Source of the DNA: Welwitschia mirabilis
Taxonomy: Eukaryota; Gnetophyta; Gnetopsida; Welwitschiales
Length of the DNA stretch: 64,000 nt
Assembly: GCA_051453625.1 (NCBI GenBank)
Contig: JBOZIK010000001.1
Location: 194,873,013-194,937,012, forward strand
Direction of reading: 5' to 3'
The notes beneath the pieces are model-generated. The model was given only the letters and a program-made list of their open reading frames with translations, had not been told where the DNA came from and ran no database searches. Positions 33,331-44,575 of this stretch are shown piece after piece (the stretch's first letter is position 1; each line of letters begins with the position of its first letter). A program made the translations under genes and the position numbers.

Positions 33331-34713
33331 AATGTACCTGCATCTAAATCTCTTAGTTTTAATGAGCATGTATAGGTATTGTAGAATGAACTAGTTAGCA
33401 ATCAAGGTTATCACAACATGAAATAAGGATGAACAAACCTAGTGCAACATGACAAAATTTAATATTAATCTTTATTACTAGATGATAAACTAATGATAAC
33501 ATGTTCAGGCTATGAGCATTCCAAAATAAACAGATCCACAAAAGAACCAAGATCTATGTATAGTACTAAGATAGAACTCTACAATAAATTTATCACTAGA
33601 TGACAAACACTAAAGAAGATATTTTTCATAATGTATCATCAATGAATAAGAACTAAGACAACTATGTTATCACTTAGTAATGAGGCAGTATAAGGATAAG
33701 ACAATTATTTTGATTAAGACAATATACATATCATGTAATAATAGATATTACAAGAGGCACAACAACCATGTGATAAGGATCAAAAGAGATATTTCACAAT
33801 TATTTCTTGGATAGTAATCATGTGATAGGATTAAATTATATAAATAAATTAAGAATTCATATTAAAATTAATGTAAATATAAGGATTCCTAACTTTGTAA
33901 TTAAATTTCTCCCTTATGTGAATTCCTTTTTAATCTTGCTTAAAATTTCCTTATAAAAAATTATAAATACGCCTTATTACATTGAAGGAGAAGGTTGTTC
34001 AAAAAATAAATAGGAATTAGATTCAAATAGGCTTAAGGACATGTAATTAGAGCATACTTTACTTATAATCATTATTTAAATGTAATAAAGATTTGATTTT
34101 TGATCTTTTATGTGATCTTAGTTTGGTTCTATAATAGACAATCCCTTTAAGTTTTTCTTATTGTTATGTTGCTTAAGTTATGGAAGTTAGTAGCTTTTAT
34201 ATTATTAATTTCTTATTATTTTATTAAGTTTTTTGAATAGCTTAGTCTACTTTTACTCAATACAAATGTAAATTACAGTATAGTGCTAGAGGAACTAGTT
34301 GTTGTCTTTCTATTTCTATTTAAATCCCATTTATAATTCTATTGATTAGAAATTTATTAGTGGTATAAGCTTATTAATTAATTTATTGCATGATATTGAT
34401 CTTACAGTTTATCGATTCCTTTCTTATGTAACATGCATTCATAAGAGACCCATTCATGGATTTATTTAAACTACAACTACAAGTAATATATGATTGATGG
34501 GGTGAAAGATTGTTAAGAGTATAGAAAAATGGTTATCCATTTTTATTCTTATATATTTGGTTGTTGCTTATTATTTGTTCTATATAGCTTTTGGTTTTTA
34601 CAACAACATTATTTACGTATTATCTGATATTTGGAAAAGTAATTAGAAATATATAACATCCTAATCTTACCTTTTGTTATCTAATGTTCACATATAAAAC
34701 TTTCAAGGATATG
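33331..34713. other. No gene seen
   Basis: AT-rich spacer between two LTR elements. No open frame above 60 residues and no recognisable repeat. Confidence 0.5.
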
Positions 34714-34847
34714 ACAAGTGTTTGCATGCTAAAATTGACATTTTAAGTAAGTATAATTGATTAATTTAGGATAAGGAAAGACACTTAATTTATTGATTTA
34801 TCATAAAATGATGTCTTCTATTATTTTTAAAATAAAATTTAATATTA

Positions 34848-34947
34848 NNNNNNNNNNNNNNNNNNNNNNNNNNNNNNNNNNNNNNNNNNNNNNNNNNNNN
34901 NNNNNNNNNNNNNNNNNNNNNNNNNNNNNNNNNNNNNNNNNNNNNNN
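34848..34947. other. False 100-N gap
   Basis: The 75 or so bases before the gap (from ACACTTAATTTATTGATTTA) recur after it with a single difference. The 3' LTR of the same element has this segment only once (40030-40105), so the two contig ends overlap and the gap should not exist. Confidence 0.88.
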
Positions 34948-35264
34948 ACACTTAATTTATTAATTTATCATAAAATGATGTCTTCTATTATTTTTAAAAT
35001 AAAATTTAATATTATGTTTTTCTCTATAATAATTACACGTCTTTAGTCATATTTTGGAATACATGACAGAAGATGGATATAATTCCACATAAAACAATGG
35101 TGATAATAGAAAAATGAGGTGGTGACACATAGCAGTAACATCAAAAGACATGTGGTAAAGGCATGTAAAGATGGCATTAGAGACATGTGGTGATAGCACT
35201 GATGGATAAAGGAATCTAGCTCCAAAGGTAAATGTTGGATACTACATGATGATTTTCACCAAAC

Positions 35265-35435
35265 GCTATAAGATAACCTTTACCAAATGCTAAATAACAA
35301 AAGATTATTCCTAATGATAGAGGACAAAATCTTATCTACCTAATGCTATAAGATAACCTCCATTAAATGCTACAAAATAGAATCTTCTACCTAATGCTAA
35401 ATAATAACGATTCTACATAATGCTATAAGCCAAAA
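35265..35435 (+). repeat. Short tandem blocks ATGCTATAAGATAACCT / ATGCTAAATAA
   Basis: Between 35265 and 35435 the phrase ACCAAATGCTATAAGATAAC and shortened forms (CTAATGCTAAATAA, CATAATGCTATAAGCC) recur six to seven times at 30-40 bp spacing. The 3' LTR has the same array at 40345-41155, interrupted by a large N run. Confidence 0.7.
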
Positions 35436-35468
35436 GCTTGTAACCATTCATTGCCCCCATCTCTTCCT

Positions 35469-35476
35469 ATAAAAGG
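35469..35476 (+). promoter_or_regulatory. TATA box in the 5' LTR of element 2
   Basis: TATAAAAG followed by GGCC; the 3' LTR keeps TATAAAAA followed by GGCC at 41193-41200. Conservation between LTRs and position before a likely R region support a core promoter. Confidence 0.6.
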
Positions 35477-36278
35477 GCCTTTAACCCTTTATTATATTCC
35501 TTTTTTGGTTAGCTTAGCATGGAAATACTTGGAGGCTAGGGTGTCATGATGCTGTAACACTTTTTCTTAAGGGTAGAATGCTCAAGGTTCGTTGAGGAGT
35601 TCTTTTTCTCCTCCTCCTCCATTTTATGTAATGTATTTCTTTAAGTTTGAATAAATAATTGGTTTGAATCATTTAATTGTTAATGCATGATATTATTTGT
35701 TATTAGTAATATTTAGGTAGGACTAGTTCTTAAAATAGATTTTTTTTACTATTAATGATCAAAAATACTATTGGAAATATTTAGATGAGCTTATTTAATT
35801 ATCAAGTTCTTTCAAACCATATCAGTTATTTCATGTTACTTTTATGATTTATACTTTATATTATTTAATGTATTTTATGAACTTAATTTAATACTTTTTA
35901 TACTTATAAAGGGTTATGAAGTGTCGAGAGGACTTGATAACTCACCAACACTCACATGGGGAATGATATTATGCCTCCAAGCTAAGCCTTAATGACTTAA
36001 TGATTGTAAGTATGTTTCAAGATATAGGAATCTTTGGAGCAAAGGAGGAAAGTTGGATAAATCACTTAATCCTTTAAGCATTTTTATTCCCTTGCATTTC
36101 TAACTAATGATCACTTTCTCTTTCTTAAACTCTGATTTATCTTTTATTTTATTTTTCATCATAAGAAATAATAATCATGTATATTTTGATTAATTTACCT
36201 CCTACATCCTTATGGAATAATGATACTAATTGTTTTACTTATTTTAAATATGGACATTATATTATAATTAATAGATTT

Positions 36279-36296
36279 TTATACTATTACTAGGGA
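36279..36296 (+). other. Primer-binding site, tRNA-Asp type
   Basis: TTATACTATTACTAGGGA differs from the canonical PBS at nine positions, eight of them C-to-T or G-to-A. It lies five bases after the LTR end. Confidence 0.78.
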
Positions 36297-36367
36297 TTTA
36301 TTGGAACAATAATGTTTTAAGAGTGCATGATTATTTTTCTTACATTTTTTGTTAGATTTTGTTTTTC

Positions 36368-36580
36368 TTGTGGTGGATACTGGTCCTCTCCAATGATACC
36401 CTAATTAGTCCATTTTCTTTCTTTTTTTTATTTTGTATGCTTTCCAGTGATTGGTAATGATCCTTTTTCACTAATACCTAAACTTATCCTTTTTGTTTAT
36501 TTTTTAAGTGTTATTTTCTTTTCTTCTAATGGTAGATACTGGTCTATTTTCAATAAAATTTAAACTGATCCAATTTGTTA
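36368..36580 (+). repeat. Three imperfect repeats of about 80 bp in the leader
   Basis: Units near 36370, 36445 and 36530 share a TGGTRGATACTGGTCCT-like start followed by AATRATACC and AACTRATCC. They lie between PBS and ORF, where leader RNA structure would form. No coding frame is consistent across the units. Confidence 0.6.
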
Positions 36581-37369
36581 AGTTTGATTATTTTTCTAAC
36601 ATCTGGAAATTCATTTTCACATTTGATATTTTTGAATTTCAAGTCTATTGATTTTTCTACATGTGAAACTGAACCTAAGATCATGATTTTAAACTGAGCC
36701 AAACTCTAATGATTTGTGTGTTTTATATGTGTTTTTTTCCCTATAAATTCTTTGTACATTTTTTTTGGTGTAATTTTATTCTAGTTTTTTATTTCTATAC
36801 AAATTATTGAGAAAAATTAAAAACCTAAGATTTAATATCATATATTGTAATTTGATAAGATTCAGCTATTTTTGGGTTTCAGTTAACTTTTTCCCTGATC
36901 CTGCATTACAAAACTCAAAAAATATAAACCTTTAGTGAAAAACTATGAACTATTTTCTTGAGTCTTAAATCATGAGTTGGGCCTTAAATCCATTTCAAAT
37001 AGCTTTAAATATTTAAACTATATATCCCTATAGTTTTTAGAATGATAATCAACCTAAGCTAATTGTAGGAAATTTCATTAGATCAAAATGAACTTTATAG
37101 AATTATCTTTAATGTAACTCATACCAACTACAGCCCCTAGATCCTTGTGATAATAGACAAATTTTTGAAGAGTACCCTCAATGCCATTTGTACATAGATT
37201 AAACTTCTTACAAGTTTGAACTTGAAAATCCTTATCATGAACCAAGAGAGTTTCATTCTACTTCTTCCTTTATTCCTCATGATTCTTATACTTCAACTTC
37301 ATATTTGACATCCTTTGATCCATACCTTTTATGTTATCTTTCATATACTTAATCTTTTAACCAATACCA

Positions 37370-38131
37370 TTTATCTCTCAAATTCTCTTTAAATTCCTTA
37401 GAAGATATCCTTATACAATTCATAAAATCCCAAGAGTAAATGAATCAAAGACAAGAGTAAATAAATCAAAGACTTGAGCAAGATATCCAATAATTAATCT
37501 AAGTCACTACTCAAATATCTAATGCACTAGAAGAAGAAAATCTTCCTACTTTCCATGAGCCCACAAGCCTAGAAAACCTTGAAGGAATTAGTGATACTAA
37601 AATCAATAATACCTAAACCTTATCCCTTATAAATGAGAAAGAAAACTATGAAGAAACCAATAATGAAATCCAAGAAGACCTTGAATTTAGACATTACTTA
37701 GAGAGTGAATGGTTGTATGAATGTAGACTATACTTTAGAGTAGGATTAAATACATTATATGATAATAAATTTATATTAAGTGAGCAAACATTTAAGGGAA
37801 AAGAAAATTTGAATTCTACATAAAAAATGATGAATATGACATTGATGAAATTAAATCTATTCTTGCACCTCATCCAATGTCACCTGTGCAACCTTATGAG
37901 GAAGAATTCATTAGCAATCTTAATAAGGAAACTATTATTAACCAAGGTTCTTTTCAAAATCCATCCTTTGAGCAATATTTTTCTCAACAACTCCTTAAAC
38001 CAAACATGCCATCTTTATTTTTTGAATAATACCTAAACCTTCATGATAAAGACAAACCATTTACACCATCAAAAGAATTTTTTGGTACTTCATTTGATTA
38101 TCAATCACCTTCTTCTATGGTTTTCAATTAA
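37370..38131 (+). pseudogene. Coiled-coil, acidic ORF remnant of element 2
   Basis: Segments in order: NSLEDILIQFIKSQE, MNQRQE, INQRLEQDIQ and VTTQISNALEEE (a Gln/Asn-rich helix), NLPTFHEPTSLENLEGI, NEKENYEETNNEIQEDLEFR, HYLESEWLYECRLYF, then in another frame from 37823 KNDEYDIDEIKSILAPHPMS and PVQPYEEEFISNLNKE, open for about 69 residues to 38029. The helix-acidic-proline layout parallels the ORFs at 29456 and 48052. No catalytic motif is present. The function is unknown; Gag-derived origin is inferred. Confidence 0.6.
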
Positions 38132-38260
38132 TCTTTATCTTAATCCAAAAATGATGTCTTGCATGAATTATTAAGTAACTAATAACAAGCTAAGGGTTGA
38201 AAATATTTTGATTTCAAACAAATCAATTGTATTGCTAGTGTTAATAATCTTTACAATTTT

Positions 38261-38581
38261 ATGAATTCATGTATAAATGTTTATACGAATCCAATCTACT
38301 TTTTAAATGTGTTTTATAATTTTGATTTATTATTTGAACATCACACTCATGATTTTAAGCCTTCATGTTTAGAATACCTTGGAAAAAAAAACCTTGAAAA
38401 ATTTTTCATTTTGTTACATGAATTTAGATTAGAGTTTTCTTTTAGTGTGAATTATTCTTTTAGAATAAATTTTGGTTTAATAAAATTAAAAATTCTTAAA
38501 AAATTTGTTTTTGAATCCCTTTCTTTTCCAGAACCTTGTAAGCACTTCCACTTGTACAATCACTATCTTAAACATTTTTAG
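38261..38581 (+). CDS. Hypothetical 106-residue open frame in element 2
   Basis: This is the longest uninterrupted plus-strand frame of the element, rich in Phe, Leu, Asn and Tyr, with no recognised domain; its middle reads LEKFFILLHEFRLEFSFSVN. It lies downstream of the acidic ORF and in AT-rich DNA, so chance is possible. A weak relative may exist in element 1 near 30300-30430 (Phe/Tyr/Asn-rich, LEKPYLFYENACLELN). The start Met is the first available and has no other support. Confidence 0.3.
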   Translation: MNSCINVYTNPIYFLNVFYNFDLLFEHHTHDFKPSCLEYLGKKNLEKFFILLHEFRLEFSFSVNYSFRINFGLIKLKILKKFVFESLSFPEPCKHFHLYNHYLKHF

Positions 38582-39975
38582 GTAGGAAATCCTAAATATC
38601 ACTCACTTCACTGAATAAAATATCATCGCATTTAATTTTACCTTCCATCTCTTCCATTTCCACTTACTCTAATAAAGTTCATTAACCACCCTCTCCTTCC
38701 ATTAATTTAGAAGTTCTTAATATTAGATGATCCTAATTAATGATGCTAAGAAAATAAACTATTAATAAGTGATCACATTATTATTATAAATTAGGTGGAA
38801 TTTTAGTTTACTTGTAGTTTTTTGAGAAGAAGTTTTTCTTATTTCGAGTTAACTTATTAAGATTTAGTTTTACTTAAGATTTTACAATGGAAAAATATGG
38901 TTGAACTAATGTGAAATCTACTTTCATGCTAGGTTAATTATTTTATAAGCATTTTGTGGGGAAAAGATTTGTCTTGATTAGGCTAATGAGTCAATGACTT
39001 CTTATGTGCATAAAAATGTATTAAATATAAAAAGGATGATTAAAAAGAAAATAAAAATATCTTCTATCTAGAAGTACATTATTTTACGATTAATTAAAAT
39101 TGGGTTTACTTAATTGTATTAGTCTATGAATGCTCACGGGTAGTGTAGCTCTAACAATTTAATTTAAGATAGGTTCAACTACATCAGGGCTATAAATGCT
39201 TGCTGGCAATGTAGCACTAACTCCTTCATAAATTAACATGTTTAACTCTATTGGAAGGATATATCATAACATTGAATGCCCAGTTAGATTAAAATGCTTA
39301 AAATAAGGCACAAATCATGGTTGTAAAAAAGGTAAATTTGAATGAAAAAGGTGGAATTGGGATATGCTTTTTGTGAGTAATTTTATTTAACTTGTCTAAT
39401 TGAGAATTTTCTTAACTAATTTTTAATAACTTGCAGGTCTACTTAGAAGATATCTTGTTTGTTTAAAAATGTGATACATTTAAATTTAAAATAAAATGCA
39501 TGAAATTTTTAATAAATATTTCCATTTAACTTAGGTATTCTATATTTTGAATTTTTAGAGGATGGATTTTTCATTAGGTTTTATGTTTTGTGTTCTCTAA
39601 AGATTTCATTCTAGGTTAAACTTTGCATTGCATTATCTTCCCTAAATACATTCATCATCATCATTTATTAGCCATGTAATTAACTTGTTCTCTTAATCCT
39701 TACATAAAATTTCCATTTTTATAACTTTGAGAATAAATTTTAATTTTGATTAGGGGGTATGGCATCCAGTTTTATATAATTTTTAAATTTTGATGCTTAA
39801 CTATTAGACAATTAATCAAAAATTTCATAAAATATAATATCATTTTCTTACTTACCATTTTCACTTAGTTTTTCCATGTTTTACCCTTTTTTTTTACTTA
39901 GTCAATTTTTCCATGCTTCACCAGTTCTTTATCATCCTTTTACTAAGGGTCTAGTAAAAGACTAGTTAGAAGTGA
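38582..39975 (+). other. 3' internal region of element 2; no gene seen
   Basis: AT-rich non-coding sequence. Two 32-bp segments at 39123-39154 and 39190-39221 (core GTAGTGTAGCTCTAAC and GCAATGTAGCACTAAC) form an old tandem repeat with 67-bp spacing. The expected polypurine tract just before 39976 is weak (GTTAGAAGTGA). Confidence 0.55.
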
Positions 39976-41441
39976 TGTTTGCATGCCAAAATTAACATTC
40001 TAAGCAAGTATAATTGATCAATTTAGCATCAAGAAAGATACTCAATGTATTGATTTATCATAAAATGATGTCGTTTATTGTTTTTAAAATAAAATTCAAT
40101 ATTATTTTTCTATAATAAATGCAAGTCTTATAGCCACGTTTTAGAACACATGGTGGAAGATGGACATAATTCTACGTAAAAAAATGGTGATAATAGAGTA
40201 ATGAGATGACAACACATAGTAGTAGCATCGAAAGACATGTGGCAGAGGCATGTGGATGTGACATTAGAGACATGTGGTGATAGCACTGGTTGGTAAAGAA
40301 ATCTATCTCCAAAGGCCATGTGTTGAATACCACATAACAATCTCTACTAAATGCTATAAGATAACCTCCACNNNNNNNNNNNNNNNNNNNNNNNNNNNNN
40401 NNNNNNNNNNNNNNNNNNNNNNNNNNNNNNNNNNNNNNNNNNNNNNNNNNNNNNNNNNNNNNNNNNNNNNNNNNNNNNNNNNNNNNNNNNNNNNNNNNNN
40501 NNNNNNNNNNNNNNNNNNNNNNNNNNNNNNNNNNNNNNNNNNNNNNNNNNNNNNNNNNNNNNNNNNNNNNNNNNNNNNNNNNNNNNNNNNNNNNNNNNNN
40601 NNNNNNNNNNNNNNNNNNNNNNNNNNNNNNNNNNNNNNNNNNNNNNNNNNNNNNNNNNNNNNNNNNNNNNNNNNNNNNNNNNNNNNNNNNNNNNNNNNNN
40701 NNNNNNNNNNNNNNNNNNNNNNNNNNNNNNNNNNNNNNNNNNNNNNNNNNNNNNNNNNNNNNNNNNNNNNNNNNNNNNNNNNNNNNNNNNNNNNNNNNNN
40801 NNNNNNNNNNNNNNNNNNNNNNNNNNNNNNNNNNNNNNNNNNNNNNNNNNNNNNNNNNNNNNNNNNNNNNNNNNNNNNNNNNNNNNNNNNNNNNNNNNNN
40901 NNNNNNNNNNNNNNNNNNNNNNNNNNNNNNNNNNNNNNNNNNNNNNNNNNNNNNNNNNNNNNNNNNNNNNNNNNNNNNNNNNNNNNNNNNNNNNNNNNNN
41001 NNNNNNNNNNNNNNNNNNNNNNNNNNNNNNNNNNNNNNNNNNNNNNNNNNNNNNNNNNNNNNNNNNNNNNNNNNNNNNNNNNNNNNNNNNNNNNNNNNNN
41101 NATAGAATCTTCTACCTAATACTAAATGATGAATATTCTACCTAACGCTATAAGCCAAGAGCTTATAATCATCCCTCACCCCCATATCTCCCTATAAAAA
41201 GGCCTTGAACCCTTCATTGTATTCATCTTTTAGCTGGCTTATTGTGAGGAAGACTTGAAGGCTAGGACATTATGGTGTTCTAACACTCTTTTTCAAACTT
41301 TAATTTGTATTTTATTTGGTTTTTAATTGTAATATAAAATAATTGTATATTTTTTAATTAATTTACCTCCTATGTCATCGTGGAAGAATGATACTAAGTG
41401 TTTTACTTAGTTTAAATCTTAACATCATACTATAAATAATA
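39976..41441 (+). mobile_element. 3' LTR of non-autonomous element 2
   Basis: It starts TGTTTGCATGCC and ends before the target duplication ACAAG. Compared with the 5' LTR it lacks about 550 bp after the TATA box region (35580-36120 equivalent). It holds a 730-N gap at 40372-41101 that should be only about a dozen bases long, judging from the 5' LTR. A 70-residue minus-strand frame at 40128-40340 corresponds to the antisense frame in the 5' LTR and is not a gene. Confidence 0.82.
40372..41101. other. 730-N gap, probably much too long
   Basis: The left flank ends ATAAGATAACCTCCAC and the right flank starts ATAGAATCTTCTACC. In the 5' LTR (near 35350) the same two strings are separated by about 13 bases. 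Unless an insertion is hidden here, the real gap is short. Confidence 0.7.
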
Positions 41442-41446
41442 ACAAG

Positions 41447-42579
41447 ATAGGTTGTAGTTAATTTAACTAACTATTGCTATCTCTATCAACCTTTCATTTT
41501 CTCATCTCTTTTTGATCATNNNNNNTCTTATGACATTAGGTTAACTTTGGTAAGAATGCCCATCTACTTCTAAGAAGGACTACCTCAATGTTGGATTTTA
41601 TATCTTCCATTGAGGAATTATTACATGTAAGATGTACATCAATTTGATTAATAATGGATTAGTTGAATTGATTTTCCTCTAAATTACTTCATCTTATCTT
41701 CCTTATAGTTTATGTTGGTTGTAATTCAAGTGATATTGATTTGTAATTGATATATATTATAAGTACTAATCTATATAAAAATATATTGGTTAGATTAGTT
41801 AGAACTTACATTTAGGATTTGCATTTTTATTCCATTGCATTTTATCATTTACATTGATTATTTTCATTTATTAGATATTAAAACATAAAATCTTTTTTCC
41901 TCTTCTCTCTCTCTCATAAAGAATTAGTTTTTCTCCAACTCATTTTCTTCTTTAAGTTTATGAACATAAATTGATTCACTCTATACCTTGTGTCTTTGCT
42001 TGACATTACTTGAAAATATTTAAGATATAACTTGTAGATTAGGTAATAATAACACTTAGCATAACAATTATACAAGGGATGGAAATCATTATACTAGTGG
42101 CTCTGCTCTTAGTTAGTAAGCATTCTTATATTATTCAAGAAGAGGGAGACCATGGCAAATATATTAGTGCATTTGTATGAGTCTTGAAGGTAATGGACTC
42201 AAGATATAGGCTGGAATATCTCATAAGTAACATCATTATTAATGCTTACTTTTGAGTTTTGTACACATGATATTATCTTATAGATTATCTTTACTATTGT
42301 CTCAAAACTTACTTCATTGTTTAGTGTATGATACACCTTTTTGCACTTATTCTAATAATCACTTATTAGATATATCATGCGATGTTTTTAACATGATTTT
42401 AATTTTAAAAAATTTTAGATGAAATTCATGCTTTAACAAGACATTGTAACTTTTTTGTGCTTAATAATATTATGATTTTGGTTTCTTTTTTAATTTTATC
42501 ATATCTTAATTATAGCTATTAAAGGTTGTACTAATAGGATTTATGAAGCTTTGGACATCATCAAAGAAAAGAGGATTAT
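41447..42579. other. Spacer with a fragment of a CT-LTR (41895-42060)
   Basis: A short CT run at 41897-41912 followed by AAGTTTATGAACATAAATTG and CTCTATACCTTGTGTCTTTG matches the last 150 bp of the element 1 5' LTR (28703-28852). It is a truncated LTR on the plus strand. No clear PBS follows. A 6-N gap lies at 41520-41525. The rest holds no recognised gene. Confidence 0.55.
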
Positions 42580-42717
42580 TGTAAAAATCCCAGTTTTGGT
42601 GATTTCACTTGTTAAATGTAATGTCTTTTAATGTGTAGATAGGGTACTAAAGATATCTCTGAGGTTAATAGAATTCCTTAAATATAAGCAAAGATCATAG
42701 TTAGCAGAATTATTTTT
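42580..42717 (+). mobile_element. Copia LTR, left part of a split copy
   Basis: It starts TGTAAAAATCCC and aligns with 21142-21277, including GTAGATAGGGTACTAAAGAT. The alignment stops at 42717, where a minus-strand LTR begins, and resumes at 51156. The copia LTR was therefore present before the insertion of the element 42718-51155. Confidence 0.82.
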
Positions 42718-44561
42718 TGTTGTGATGTAAATTTATACAATCTTTAAGTCCTTAGGTAAAACCTGTAAATCACAATACTCACAGAAAAACACATACTAGT
42801 ATAGAATGGGAGTTAACCCTAATGTCGTAATCCATTAAAGGCATTAGGCTATAAGTTAGAGAATTGATTTGAACGAAGTATTGTTAGTCTTTTTACTTTT
42901 AGTAAATAAAAATAATAACAATGNNNNNNNNNNNNNNNNNNNNNNNNNNNNNNNNNNNNNNNNNNNNNNNNNNNNNNNNNNNNNNNNNNNNNNNNNNNNN
43001 NNNNNNNNNNNNNNNNNNNNNNNNNNNNNNNNNNNNNNNNNNNNNNNNNNNNNNNNNNNNNNNNNNNNNNNNNNNNNNNNNNNNNNNNNNNNNNNNNNNN
43101 NNNNNNNNNNNNNNNNNNNNNNNNNNNNNNNNNNNNNNNNNNNNNNNNNNNNNNNNNNNNNNNNNNNNNNNNNNNNNNNNNNNNNNNNNNNNNNNNNNNN
43201 NNNNNNNNNNNNNNNNNNNNNNNNNNNNNNNNNNNNNNNNNNNNNNNNNNNNNNNNNNNNNNNNNNNNNNNNNNNNNNNNNNNNNNNNNNNNNNNNNNNN
43301 NNNNNNNNNNNNNNNNNNNNNNNNNNNNNNNNNNNNNNNNNNNNNNNNNNNNNNNNNNNNNNNNNNNNNNNNNNNNNNNNNNNNNNNNNNNNNNNNNNNN
43401 NNNNNNNNNNNNNNNNNNNNNNNNNNNNNNNNNNNNNNNNNNNNNNNNNNNNNNNNNNNNNNNNNNNNNNNNNNNNNNNNNNNNNNNNNNNNNNNNNNNN
43501 NNNNNNNNNNNNNNNNNNNNNNNNNNNNNNNNNNNNNNNNNNNNNNNACTATCACTTAATATAACCAACATAAGCTATAAAATACATCAAATAGAAAATG
43601 CAATTATGGAAATTAATATGAAATGAATGCAAATCTAAACTAATAATGTCAACCTCAACAAAGTTACCCTCATAATCTAGATCAACTCTAAAGCTTTCAC
43701 AAAATCATAACCAATGTAAACCATGAGAGAGGTTCACATAATAAAAGTAAAAAAAATATATCTTTGTGTTAATCATGAATTAACACCCACTTATAAACAA
43801 AGTAGTAGCACTTCAATGGAGGATACATAGCCCAACACCAAGGAAGACTCCTCTCTGTAGCTATGGATGGACCTCCTATCCTTTAATCTCCCATCATAAG
43901 AATATCCAGTATAAATATGAATTGGAAATAAGGATAAGAAAGTTATTTATAATTTCACATGGGGTTTTGTAAATGTAACCCTAGAAGTCGGAGAAAAAAG
44001 CCTAGCAGCCAGATGGGTCATATGATCTCATTATAAAAGATAATTCATTTCGTTAATAAAAATGGTTGTCATTCTTCCTATCATCTAATTGATAATAGTT
44101 TAGGTCTAAGATTTAGGATTTAGGATTTAGGCTTTAGGAATATTATGATATCCAACATAATAGTGGAGACATTATGAAGGGAGGAACTCCTGAAGTAGTT
44201 CCGCTTTCCAAATATACTATATGATTGAGTCTTTAGCTCTTGGCTCTGTAGCCAGCCTTACAGCCTTAGTTCATGTCTTTAGTACTATTTTCCTAACTAT
44301 CATGGAAAAAAAATAGGAAATGATAGGCTTCCTTATATTTCTAGCTAAGATAAATCAGCCTTCTGCATCGTTGATCTTCCCTTTAAAACACTAAGTCTCA
44401 AAATATTCCTAAAATACCTTCAAATATGCTAAGAATTGCATATTTTCATAATCATCCCATCGATTCTTCATAATCATTATAATTACATCTAAACCTATAT
44501 AAATATTTTGTAAAAGTACTCAAAATACTCCATCAAAATCCTCCAAATTAGCATTACAACA
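42718..44561 (-). mobile_element. 3' LTR of element 3
   Basis: In minus orientation it starts TGTTGTAATGC at 44561 and ends near TGTTGTGATG (plus start 42718). It contains a 624-N gap at 42924-43547 which, judged by the other LTR, should be about 125 bases. It also contains a telomere-like ATTTAGG run at 44097-44138 that the 5' LTR lacks. Confidence 0.8.
42924..43547. other. 624-N gap, probably much too long
   Basis: Flanking strings (AATAATAACAATG left and ACTATCACTTAAT right) correspond to AATAAGAACAGTG and ACTATCACTTAAT in the 5' LTR near 50130 and 50255, about 125 bases apart. Frames reported through this N block are meaningless. Confidence 0.7.
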
Positions 44562-44575
44562 TAGCCTCCCACTTA
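44562..44575 (-). other. Polypurine tract of element 3
   Basis: On the minus strand TAAGTGGGAGGCTA immediately precedes the 3' LTR start. It resembles the AATGGAGGGCTA of element 1. A short leftover of coding-like sequence is not seen beyond it. Confidence 0.72.

Larger units (their letters stand above)
34719..36273 (+). mobile_element. 5' LTR of non-autonomous element 2
   Basis: It starts TGTTTGCATGC. It holds an array of ACATGTGG/TGACA-type motifs (35080-35190), repeated AATGCTATAAGATAACCT blocks (35265-35430), a TATAAAAG at 35469-35476 and a long U5. A 100-N gap at 34848-34947 lies in it and is flanked by the same 75 bases on both sides. A minus-strand open frame at 35043-35225 is a by-product of the motif array. 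Confidence 0.82.
34714..41446 (+). mobile_element. Non-autonomous LTR element 2, complete, target duplication ACAAG
   Basis: ACAAG at 34714-34718 and again at 41442-41446 flanks LTRs 34719-36273 and 39976-41441, both starting TGTTTGCATG and ending AATAATA or similar (CA decayed to TA). A tRNA-Asp PBS lies at 36279-36296. The internal 3.7 kb lacks protease, RT, RNase H and integrase and carries only ORF remnants with a helical and an acidic part. The perfect target duplication shows one insertion event. LTRs differ by roughly 12% in the first 130 bases, so the insertion is old. Confidence 0.87.

Noticed and set aside
35043-35225. 60-residue minus-strand frame, with a counterpart at 40128-40340
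   Set aside because: Present in both LTRs only because LTRs are duplicates; the two readings do not keep length or frame.
40274-41119. 281-residue open frame
   Set aside because: Runs through 730 N inside an LTR; no real coding content.
42849-43571. Several open frames of 212-240 residues
   Set aside because: They span the 624-N gap in an LTR.
44097-44138. Interstitial telomere
   Set aside because: Too short and degenerate, and confined to one LTR copy.
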